Assembly (NCBI GenBank): GCA_037042915.1
Contig: CM073194.1
Location: 3,720,001 to 3,784,000, forward strand
Direction: 5' to 3'
DNA from: Auricularia sp. M13
Lineage: Eukaryota > Basidiomycota > Agaricomycetes > Auriculariales > Auriculariaceae
Length of the DNA stretch: 64,000 nt
Program-made: the position numbers and the translations under genes
Notes under the pieces: generated by a model
Told to the model about the DNA's origin: nothing
The model's input: only the letters and a program-made list of their open reading frames with translations
The model's database searches: none
Shown here: positions 37,301 to 46,692 of the stretch, in pieces
Numbering within the stretch: the first letter of the stretch is position 1
How the letters are laid out: each line of letters opens with the position of its first letter

Positions 37301-39056
37301 CGCCAAATGCGCATCCTCATTACGCAGGGCAAAGTCCCCTCGCGAGGCGTCCGCGCTCCGCGCTATATGGACATGAAGAAGATCTTTCAGCTCGACGTCG
37401 ACGACAGCATTTGGCAGGAGGACGTGGGACTCGGGCCGCAGGACGAAGCAGACCTACCTCGTTGGCAGACGGACGTGCGCGTCCAGAAGGGTATTCGTGC
37501 GTTCCTGGATGCGCAGAGATGCCGTGAGGAGTTGGAGCGGCTTGAGGCGGAAGCAGCGGCCCTGCGTGTCTGGTGGAAGGAGGAACGCGCTGTCCTGTGC
37601 AGTGTCGAAGCCGGTACGCCTTTATTTCTACAATGGCATATATTATCTCGCTGATTAATCGAGTATGGTGTTAGTGGGTGCCTGGAAGGCAGAGCTGGAT
37701 CAGCGGGTTCGGTTCCTCGACGCGCTGGCGAAACGATGGTCGCACGACCTAGCAGCATCGGGCTTGAGTGTCACATTCGACATGGCTTCGACGTACGACG
37801 ACAGTACTGTGCTCCAACTCGCGGATAGGCTCGACCGTGACGAGGACATAGACGACGATAGCGCGATTCTGTCTTCCGAGGATGAAGATGAACCATATGC
37901 GGAGCAGTTCGACAACATGGCCAATGGCGATACTGACGACGATGGCGACAGCGAATCCAACGATGGTGGCCTGCCAGAAGATTGGTTGTCAGATGCGCAT
38001 AGTGACGAGCAAGATGGTCGGCGCACGGGCAAGGAGCACGCGTCGTCGCCGCTATTTCCGACTGTAGCACCGGCGCCAGCGCTACCGGTGCGCTCGGTTG
38101 CGAGCCCAGGGAAGAAGGTCGCTATGCAGGCCGCTCGCAGCATCGCAGCACCCATCGAGATCAGCAGTGCCAGTTCGAGCTCGAACACCTCCGAATCCGA
38201 CGATGCGGGCACCAGCGCGGAGCGCGGGCGGCGAAGCGGGCCTTATTGGTGCACGGGCGACGAAGTGTTGCGCTTTGCCCGTCGGACAGATTGGCTCAGC
38301 GGTGATGGCCTCGCCGTTCTGGCCGAGTCACACATGGACAGCGTGGACCGTACATCTGTGGGGGTTGTCCCATCGACGGTGTATCGCGATCTGCGGGATT
38401 ACGCGCGCGCGCTCGAGGACTCGGATTTGGAACGCGCGGCAAAGGTCAAGGACTACATTGCGGCAGCGCTCAGGGTGGTACGTCCGATTAGGAGCTGATG
38501 CTGTGTGACTTGTTTATCCTCGTGCAGGCACAAGTGCCGAACCCCATGTCTGCTACCAAATGGCTCGTCGTGGTGCACATCACTGTCCCACGGCACTGGA
38601 CGTTGGTAGAGCTGCGCTGGGCCGAGCGCGAGATGAGGTTCTACGACAGCTTTGCCAAGCGTAAAGGTTATGCTAGCGCGGTCGAGGATGAGACTCGCTC
38701 TTTCCTCGGTTTATGCGCTGACATATTCGGGTGCACTATCGACGCTACCCAATGGAAATGGGTTGGAGAGCAGGTATGTGTACTTGCCGGTCGTGTATGC
38801 AGAGCTGACGTCATTCCAGCGCGCGATGAGGCAGTTCAACTCATACGACTGCGGACCGTTTATCGCTGCGGATTTGATCAACTTGCTGATGTCAGACCAG
38901 CCCAGCACTCTTCAGCAGAAGGACATGCGCTCCTTGAGAGCCCAGTTTACAGCACGGCTTCGTTCATTGGAACCATATTCTTCGAAAAGGGAGGACAGGA
39001 GGAAGGAGCAGCGACCAGAGCACGAGCCACGTGAGATTATCGTGATCGACGATTAG
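34312..39056 (+). CDS. KDZ-family transposase with CxC cluster and C-terminal Ulp1-type protease
   Basis: DNA transposase of the Kyakuja-Dileera-Zisupton class. Twelve exons (34312-34903, 34955-35181, 35229-35332, 35390-35674, 35728-36196, 36251-36445, 36499-36712, 36767-37150, 37212-37613, 37675-38477, 38528-38773, 38820-39056) join without a break into 1385 residues. A CxC cluster (KACMCG and IICNC, residues about 184-206) precedes GLGYFPCAPLRPS. The RNase H-like core shows the three expected acidic sites: CLDANF (about 410), YDIACQ (about 547) and DGEGCERFW (about 604). Then a long coiled coil, an acidic Ser-rich linker, and a C48/Ulp1-like domain with His in PRHWTLVEL (about 1246), Asp in FYDSF (about 1262) and Cys in QFNSYDCGPF (about 1314). 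Nothing visible disables it, so it may be active. Confidence 0.9.
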
Positions 39057-39205
39057 ATCTTATCTAGCAACCCGTTTTGGATATGGTGTCCCTGATGTCA
39101 AGGCTTGGCTCCGGTTTGATGATGCTTAGTAACTGACAACAAGAAATTTGCAAGCACAGTTTACGACATCTCCATTTCCAGTACGACACATACATGCGAC
39201 AATGT

Positions 39206-40002
39206 CTAGAGACCCTTCGTAGCACTGCTGTTGGATTTGGCCTCGAGAACAAAACGAGCGAGCTCATTGAGCGTCGCCTTCGTACTGGCGTGCCGCTGCG
39301 AAAGGAGCGCAAGAAGGTTCTCCTTGGGGCGTACCAGTTCCGCAGCCGACTCAGACTCGTCTCCGCCGTCGGTCGAAGGAGGAGGAGTGACTCGGACAAG
39401 CCTTTGATAGAATTGAGTAAGTAGAGGACACACGAGAGTGCCAGAACTGCACGTACTCAGGATCATTCTCGTCGTCAGGGACAGGAGCCGCAACGGTTCC
39501 ATCAGCACGACTCATGGCGTAGTCGAAGAACGAGAGCAGGTGCCCGTCGCCTGGAGAGACAGGCATGGGCTTGGCCCTGCACATACGATGAGCTTGGCGA
39601 AGAGGTGAGCGGGATCACAACGCACATGCCAGCTGCGCGCCAAAGGTCCTGAGCTGAAACGGGGGGCTCGGGGAATTTGGTGGCGTCTCGCACCGCACCA
39701 AGGTATTCACGCGCGAGAAGACGAAGGTGCGGGTCGATTTTGTCCTCGTTGAGGAGGGTGTCGACAAACTGAGCGAGCACATCCGCCCGAGTGGCCTCAG
39801 TGTCGCGCTCCTCCATGACCTCGAGGAAGACGGCCATGTTGTCCTGCCACTCCTTGATCTTTGCAACGTCGGCGGGGTTACTGCCTCGAAATTGCGCGAG
39901 GAACTTGCCGCCGCGAGCGCGCTCCAAGAAGCCGCGACGCAGGGCTGGGGGCTGGTCTCGGAGGAATGAGAAGTCTTGGTCGAGAGGGACGGCGCCGTTC
40001 AT
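39206..40002 (-). CDS. Orphan helical protein of the KDZ-associated block
   Basis: Three exons (40002-39626, 39576-39457, 39401-39206) join in phase into 230 residues. The protein opens MNGAVPLDQDFSFLRDQPPA, has a helical body (WQDNMAVFLEVMEERDTEA and VDTLLNEDKIDPHLRLLARE), a middle PVSPGDGHLLSFFDYAM, an acidic linker, and a C-terminal helix (LSQRHASTKATLNELARFVL). No family recognised. It is convergent with the transposase, 150 bases stop to stop, and its upstream region carries five GCTAGC sites, which ties it to the same unit. Confidence 0.6.
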
Positions 40003-40135
40003 AGCGGGAACGATGGGTTGCGGGGGTGAGATGAGGTCTTTGCGTGCGGCACAACTTGTGGTTTATAAGGCCGATTAGAATCACGAATGTGCGTGGCCTC
40101 ATGGTGACAAAAAAAGCGACAAGATCTGTGTTGAG

Positions 40136-40306
40136 ACATGCTAGCGGGTGCTAGCATGTGCTAACAGCGCCATGAGACAATTCTGTGCCGGACTTCATGC
40201 TAGCTTTATGCTATCGGTGCGCGTTTATCAGCTAGAGCCGCTAGCAGCGAACAGCAAAGTGCACTGTGGCAAGAGCCGGCTTGACGGAATGATAGCTGCT
40301 GCTAGC
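40136..40306. repeat. GCTAGC cluster with a perfect 10-bp inverted repeat
   Basis: ACATGCTAGC (40136-40145) and its exact complement (40150-40159) flank a 4-base loop. Further GCTAGC sites are at 40199, 40240 and 40301. The cluster begins 134 bases upstream of the start of the 230-residue gene. Confidence 0.85.
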
Positions 40307-41413
40307 ACGTTGCTGCCCATATCTGAGTGCAGCTTCATCATGCTGGCATGAAGCTGTCGAGACTTCCTGCCGTCTTGGGTTGCGGTGGTAGACGGCATAG
40401 CTGATGCTCAGCTTAAAACGTCTTGTAGACCCATCTTCTGAATGGTGGAGTGTAATCTAAGACTAGGATATTACGGTCAGCCTCTGGTGAGCAAACATCT
40501 GGAATCTCGTTTCGAACTTCAAGGACACCGCCGTTCGAACCATACATTTTGACATGTCGGGTGCTCCTTGGGGATTTCACTGTGTGGGCTCGCTGAAAAT
40601 CTAAGGTGCTGAAAGATTGGAGTCTTGAGCTGGCGTGCCCGTTACTTGGAATTACAGTACGTTGGTAGTTGGGCACGACATCCGGCAGCCACCACGAAAT
40701 ACTCTCGCGCAGGTCGATGGCACAGTCCCAAGACCCCTATTTGCTCGCGCACTATTATCCCTGACTCGGATAGTGGTTGCCCCGATGATTTTCCATCGGT
40801 CATGTCTGCAGCGAAAGCTGGCGGATTTGAGATGCTATCTCGCCTGGTCTCTGTACCCGTCGTCTTCGTCCTTATGTGCATGGGCTCATGAAAACAGCTG
40901 TCGCGTTCTACAATTCTCCAGAGTCGTGCTATTTTCGTGAACCTTCCTTGTGCATTCGGGGCAAATAGATTCTATCAGAATCGGCAGCCATTCAACCACT
41001 TGTCAGCACTCGGTCAGCATTTCAGAGCGCTTAGCATGCGATGGATTAAGTCCTTTATCGCAGCTTTCCGGGGTCCTGTGGGCGTGGCACACCGCACAAT
41101 TGTAATGTTAATAATTCAGGTATATCGGTCTATGAGACCAATGAGAGTTCATTTGCAGCTATCGGTATGGCTTGCGCTAGCAGGGTTATTGAAGTACTCA
41201 TGGTCCATGGATAATGCCTTCGGTTCCTCGGACATCTGCTGTATCAGCTTCACGTTACAGAGGGCTTGGGAGGCGTGGACACTTTCGCTGGGCACATTGA
41301 TAACGCGGCGGACGCTGGTTACGTTGAAATGGAAAGGCTTGCGCTTGAGTACATAAGTTGTCTGGTCAAAACCTGTGAGTCCTTCGCGTCTGATTCACTG
41401 CTAAGACGTGGAC
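40307..41413. other. Intergenic, about 1.1 kb
   Basis: No gene supported. One isolated GCTAGC at 41176. Confidence 0.35.
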
Positions 41414-41519
41414 ATGAATTCTGCTACAGTCCAGCGCTCGGAACTTACACCAGCTCCTTCAGCTCATAGCTCTCAAATTGAGGATTCCGAGGACGACCGC
41501 GACTGTTGTTGTTGTTGTT

Positions 41520-41553
<34 letters not shown>

Positions 41554-42421
41554 TGGAAGCATCAGACCGGCAAGCATCCAACATAGTAACCGCGACTGTT
41601 GGTCAGACAGGATGAAAGAAGACAAGTTGGACCACCGCACTGCGAAGAAGTACGTGCGCCATTTCCCAATTCTGACGCACAAGTCCCGAGCCTGTCCCAC
41701 AGGCCCTACGCCGCGACCGGTTCCGTTGCGTGGTCACGGATACCCTTGACGAACGCTCTTTGCGACACGGCCTTGTGGCTCCTCTGGCGGGCAAATTTGT
41801 GGCTTCTCATACCGAGGCTGCACATATACTCCCAGCATCTCTGAATACCAGCATTGGACATGGTACAGACAAGGCGCGTTCTGAATAGTGGGGGAAATGC
41901 CTTTGAGATGACACTTTCGTAGCGACATAACACGGTGGGGGTCTGGTCAATGATCGCATGTTTCATTCTCGGTGTGAACCCCGAGGAGTTCCAAGGCAAC
42001 AACATTCACCGGCTAGACAACGTTATGACGCTCTCATTCGAACCTCACTTGAATTTCAACGAACTCGTGCTATGGCTGAGGCCTGTCGATGTTGGTGCCA
42101 CCCGTTCAACTTGTGCATTACTCGACTCTAAAGTTATCTCAGCCACATGTTCCTCATACGTATCGAACCCATGGTCGTTATGACTGGAGCATTGGAGTAG
42201 ACCGTACGATAACCTTCAGGCACACCGACAAGCTGCCCCCTCCGAATGCACAACTTCTTGCGCTTCATGCTGTTACCTGTGAGGTCGCACACATGTCCGG
42301 TGCTGCACAGTACATTGAGGCCATCGAGAGAGAAACTGAGGAACGTCATCTCCTGGCACCAGATGGGTCGTCTACACAGCTTCTTGCCTCTGCCCTCGCT
42401 CTTATGGCCCCCCATCAGTAG
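41414..42421 (+). CDS. HNH-nuclease domain protein, possibly frame-broken
   Basis: Family of HNH-domain proteins abundant in mushroom genomes, function unclear. Exon 1 (41414-41653) is polar and carries the insertion described below. Exon 2 from 41703 reads ALRRDRFRCVVTDTLDER and SHTEAAHILPASLN, giving the first His. After a gap the frame reads GVNPEEFQGNNIHRLDNVMTL with the Asn and second His, then after an intron (about 42090-42139) PHTYRTHGRYDWSIG and the typical end LPPPNAQLLALHAVTCEVAH and MSGAAQYIEAIERE. Between 41862 and 41935 no intron with correct phase could be found: the first frame stops at 41886. It may therefore be a young pseudogene or contain an unusual intron. An upstream start outside 41414 is possible. 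Confidence 0.6.
41496..41601 (-). mobile_element. Short retro-insertion with A32 tail and 13-bp target duplication
   Basis: The 13-mer ACCGCGACTGTTG is present at 41496-41508 and again at 41589-41601. Between them on the minus strand are 36 bases of unique sequence, an A32 tract (T at 41521-41552) and four CAA units. Target duplication plus an A-rich 3' end is the mark of LINE-driven retroposition of a short or 5'-truncated copy. Confidence 0.85.
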
Positions 42422-42991
42422 TTTCTCTATCGCCTCTCCATGGCGTCCCATGGCTTTCAAGTCTCTCCGTGCAGTAGTGTCATGCCATCTAGTTCAATCG
42501 TGAGTACTGCCGCTCAGCTCGTCCCGCCTGCAAGCATACATGTATATCATTGTCCGGCCCATTGAGTTGACCTTATGCACAGTCTATGACAACCCATGCG
42601 CCACGGCGGCCTCAGACGCTTCAATGACGCCATCCCTCGGACGTCCGGCCGCATCAGCTCTTCGCGACGGTATACCCCGCAAGCGCAGTGGCAAATGCAG
42701 CGTCAATGGAGACGAACAACGCCTGCTCGTACGCCGCTATCTATTATGGGCAGAGTCACCCGGCGCTCGTCAATACGAGCACACACTCGCTGCAAGCGTG
42801 ACACATACGCTCTCTGGCACCTTCACCAACAACTCTTGGCCCAATGTCTTCATAACGTCGAGAGTCAGTACTCGAGTAAAATTTGCTCGAGTCTGAATCC
42901 ACACCTTCATGCTGGTGTCTCTGCCAATTCGTCAGTCAGCGCGACGAAGACGACCGCAAAGTAGACGCACATCGAAGCCAAGTCCTGCTTC
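42422..42991. other. Intergenic or decayed sequence
   Basis: Weak coding-like pieces on both strands but no frame that can be joined. It may contain the decayed 3' part of the HsbA-like gene. Confidence 0.3.
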
Positions 42992-43595
42992 CTACACCAC
43001 GACGATGAGTTTGATTCGACTTCCCGCGATTCTGGAGAGACGATGCCTACACGATGGCCGGTTAATGTCGCCAATGAGCGCTTCGAAGACCGGTTTCTTA
43101 GCCACGACGATCTCGAGCGCCTCCAGGCTGCATCCTTGGAGTCAAAATCCGCGATTAGCTGCAGCGAGTTGAGCAACGCACAAGGTCGCCTGGGAGCCTT
43201 GTACGGCGTTCAATACCGCCGTCGCGTCCGCCTCGCCGAAAGGCTGGGGTAGATTCTGCCCGTGCGAATTAAGGCATGCCATATTCCGGTGTCATTTACC
43301 GCGTCTCGTACCGTGACATCCTTCGCAGCAGCCTTGACAGCCGCATCAAGCGTCAACGCGGCTTTATGCACGGACTATCCAGCAAATGAGTGAGATGGAC
43401 GCGAAACTGCGACTGTACACAGACCAAAGCAGCGAGAACACCACTCCCATCCTTCAATCCGCTCAGCGCGGAACCAAGCGCCGTCACGCGCTTATGCACG
43501 TTCGCCAAGTCATCTTCAACATTCGCTACTGTTACCACGCGCGGTGTCGAGGAGCCCCAAATACTGGACGCGAGAGCGCGCGGGGAGAACACCAT
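42992..43595 (-). pseudogene. HsbA-like (hydrophobic surface-binding) gene, apparently decayed
   Basis: Pieces match the helical HsbA module of secreted fungal surface proteins. From the 5' end: RVVTVANVEDDLANVHKRVT and LLAAL-like GVLAAL, an intron (GTCTGT ... GATAG), SVHKAALTLDAAVKAAAKDV, an intron, DATAVLNAVQ, then a frame change to LEALEIVVAKKPVFEALIGD before a stop at 42992. No intron I could find restores the frame between DATAVLNAVQ and LEALEIVV, and the usual signal peptide is not visible in front of the first exon. Members of the family bind hydrophobic surfaces and recruit cutinase-like enzymes. It may be intact with splice sites I missed. Confidence 0.45.
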
Positions 43596-43921
43596 GTAAT
43601 CGTGAGTCGTGAACGGGGCGGTAGTTAATCACTGCTGGGCTCGAAAGCCTCAGCCAGCAGGCTGCAGCTTATACGCATGGGGCCGGCGACCAGTCGTGCC
43701 CGGACCGCGTTACTCTGGGGAATGCGCGCCCCAGCGGCCACCGCGAAGCGGCGGGAGCGGTACGCGCCACCAGCGCTGCAGCCCATTGCACCCGCCGACG
43801 AATGCCCGCCAGTGAGTGAGTGATTACACGCCGTGATCTATTCCAGCAGCGAAGCCAAAATAAATACAGTACCTACAGCAGCAAAAGGAGAGTGAGAGCA
43901 TCAAAATTCAGATCAAGAAGT

Positions 43922-46007
43922 TCACAGCGCCCGCCTGGTCAGCACGACCGGCAAAGCCGGAATCTCCAGCACAAGATGCTCCTCGACGTGGTCGGGCCAG
44001 CTCTTGGGATCCCATCCCTCGGCGTCCGCAAAGCGCATGTCGTAATGGCGGATGAGGGCGGAGAGCACCATGAGGAACTCCATCCGCGCGAGGTTCTTGC
44101 CGACGCACTGCGACGGGCCCGCGCTGAACGGGATGAACGCGTCCAGCTGCGTGTTCCACTTGCCCGACGCGGTGTCCAGAAAGCGCTCGGGCCGGAAGGA
44201 CTCGGTCTCCGGCGAGAAGTAGCGCGGGTCGTGGTGCAGCAGGTACGGCGAGACGAACACTTCGGTGTTCTCTGGGATGAAACTGTGCAGGTGCGCGTGA
44301 GCAGCTGGGATGCCGCAGGATTGAAGTAGGGGTGATAAATACTTACTGCCCAGCTATGTACTTCCCGCCGCTGCCCGCGGGGACGCCGCGCGAGCCGTTG
44401 GTGGGCACGACTGGTATCAATCGCAGGGTCTCGTTCCTATGAATCGCATAGTCAGGCGTTGTCGGAATAAAGACAGCAATCATACGCACATGACCGCGTT
44501 GAGGTACGGTAGCGCGTCGAGGCAGTCATGGGTCGTCCATGGCACGAGGCCACTAGCAACGAGCCCATCGACCTCCTCGCGCGCCTTCGCCAGGCTCTCC
44601 GGGTTGCTGATGAGCAGGTAGACCGCCGCGCCCATCGCGGTCGCCGTTGTGTCCGAGCCCGCGATGATCGCGAGCACGGCCTCCAGGGACATTTGCTGCA
44701 TCGTCAGCCCGTTCTTGCCGTCCTCGTCTTCCTTGCCCTGCAAGTATGTCAGCGTCTAAACAGCATGGCAGGAAGGGGGAAACAGACAAGGTAATACCAC
44801 AGGTCCAACGTCGTGGCCGGACGTTGCAGCCGGTCTTGAACGCACTTGCGCGCGAAGCGCCGGAGACGCATGAGTTTGTTGACGAGGCCGGGGATAAAGG
44901 AGACGCGGAAGCCTAGCCAGTTAAGGTGGGATGCGATATCGGCCACGCTAAGAAGGGGTTAATAATGAGAAAGGATATGCCGCAGCTGCTCAATATGCAC
45001 TGACAACACGGAGTTGAGCACTGAAGATACCGCGCCAGTATCCGCGCCCGCCTGGACGAGGCCGAAGTCCTTGCCGAACCTATCCGCGAGTCAGCTCAAA
45101 GCACGCAATCTGCGAATGGAGCTGGGTCGAGGCTGACGCGAAGTTGCCCATGAAGTCAAAGCCGTAGAGACGCAGCCACATGGTCATATCGATAGTTTTC
45201 CCAGCATCCGCAGCCTTGTCCAGCTGCTTGAGGAGCCTGTCGATCCCTGCAGCGGCGGACTGCGAGTGCGTGGCCAGTGCTTCGTTGCCGAGCCCGCGGT
45301 TCCAAAGCTTGCGGCGCTGCGCATGCTCGGTGCCGCTGAACTTGATGAGCGACGGAACTCGCGCACGATAATCTGATGCCGCGCATGAGGAGGAATGGTC
45401 CACCAATAACAAGCCCAGGATATCTAGCACTCACACCGATCCTTGGGCAGGCCGTTGGCACCGAGCACGAGCGGCACGGCTGCGGCATCGGCAATGGAGA
45501 CAGCGTTAGGTGCTGCAGACCCAAAGAGCAGTCAGCGCTGGCTAGGCAGCAGAAACTGTTTGCTCACCGACGCGAACGACCGGGCCATACTTTGCGTGCA
45601 TGCGCTGGACGTGCCTGAAGTAGTCGCCGCGGCCAGAGGCATAGGCCGCGCGTATCTTGGTGATCTTGAAGATAAAATCTCCAGGATACTTGGCCAGCGG
45701 ATGCCATGGCGCGAGGCGGTAGACGGCAATAGATAGCAAGAGCGACGCAGCCGAAATGACCGTAGTAGCTGTGCCCGTCTTCAAGTCCAAGCCAAAGCCA
45801 GCCGGGATCACGCCCAGACGGTCGAGGGCAGCAAGCAGCGCGGCGTTCGCGCCGGCAACGATGGCGACGGCGTCGAGGATGCCATTGGGCTCAGAACGCC
45901 GGAAGAACTGGTGCAAGGCCTGCGGATATCACGTGAGCGACAGTTAGTAAGTACCACCGCGTGCGCACAAGACCCAAGCCCGCGGCGCTGCCAACTAAGA
46001 CGTTCAT
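43922..46007 (-). CDS. Cytochrome P450 monooxygenase
   Basis: ER-anchored haem monooxygenase, likely of a basidiomycete secondary-metabolism or detoxification clan. Start ATG 46007 (MNVLVGSAAGLGL) joins after an intron to ALHQFFRRSEPNG; two membrane-like segments follow, then the hinge YRLAPWHPLAKYPGD. Key motifs: AQRRKLWNRGLG near helix C, oxygen-binding IIAGSDTTATAM in helix I, the ExxR helix NETLRL followed by PTNGSRGVPAGSGG, FRPERF, and the haem loop FIPFSAGPSQCVGKNLARM with the Cys ligand. Stop is at 43922. Many short introns. Substrate unknown; the nearest oxidative genes are the two FMOs at 51-53 and 60-62 kb, too far apart to call a cluster. Confidence 0.9.
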
Positions 46008-46692
46008 GGCGTTGTGGGAAGAAAGACGTCCAGCTGAGATCAATAGCCGGCCAGTGCTTCACCGTGATGCTGTGATATCCAGAAGGCCGCAGACTGACCG
46101 CAAAGGCATGGAAGGGCTTCAAACAAGGGACCGGCCTGCCAATCGCTCAGCTGACAAATGCGGTGATATTCCGCGGATGCCTGATAGGCAAAGGCTTCCA
46201 CCCTGAGACGAAGCGCTCGCAGGAGGTTTAGCAAAGAATTACAATACTATTGAAGCTGACCTGGAACCAGAGAAAACTGATGCAGTGGTAACTTACAGGA
46301 GGGGAAAGACACAAAGGCACTGTACACTAACGAAAGCAAACAGAGGCAAACAGTTTTACACCAAGACAAACACAAAGATCCAGAACCTGCGGACTGCCTG
46401 TGTAGATCAGGCCTGAGACGAAGGTCAGGATCACCGAAGATTCAGATGTTTACAAGAATGCGGAAAACGGCGCGGAGAAGTCCTGTTGAACCGAGATTAG
46501 AGCTCAAGAAGCAGGCGTGTGAGGAGCTGCAGACCAGATACGGGTCGTTGGATGAGATCTACCCGCAACTGCGTCAATACTGTAGACCCTACTTGGCAGT
46601 GACGGTATGCTTTGTGCTCACCTGAGGCTGCTGCATGTCGTCCTTATCCACGTGGTCGCGCAATCTCTCCCTCAATCCCTCGCTGAGATTTC
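46008..46692. other. Intergenic with one short plus-strand coding-like piece
   Basis: A plus-strand frame at about 46450-46605 starts MFTRMRKTARRSPVEPR and continues LELKKQACEELQTRYGSLDE up to a GTATGC donor-like site. It has no partner exon that I can find and may be a remnant. Confidence 0.3.

Larger units (their letters stand above)
25805..40306. mobile_element. Candidate multi-gene KDZ transposon (ends not determined)
   Basis: The transposase and its four or five orphan neighbours are tightly packed, lack recognisable host functions, and share GCTAGC clusters, while both flanks are ordinary or unrelated genes. The limits given are simply the outermost clustered GCTAGC sites. I could not identify terminal inverted repeats or a target duplication by eye, so the element might be shorter (for example 30.6-40.3 kb) or longer. 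Confidence 0.45.

Noticed and set aside
26478-40002. TET/JBP dioxygenase carried by the KDZ element
   Set aside because: Such genes are known partners of mushroom KDZ elements, so I looked for the HxD and distal His-Arg pattern in the companion genes and did not find it.
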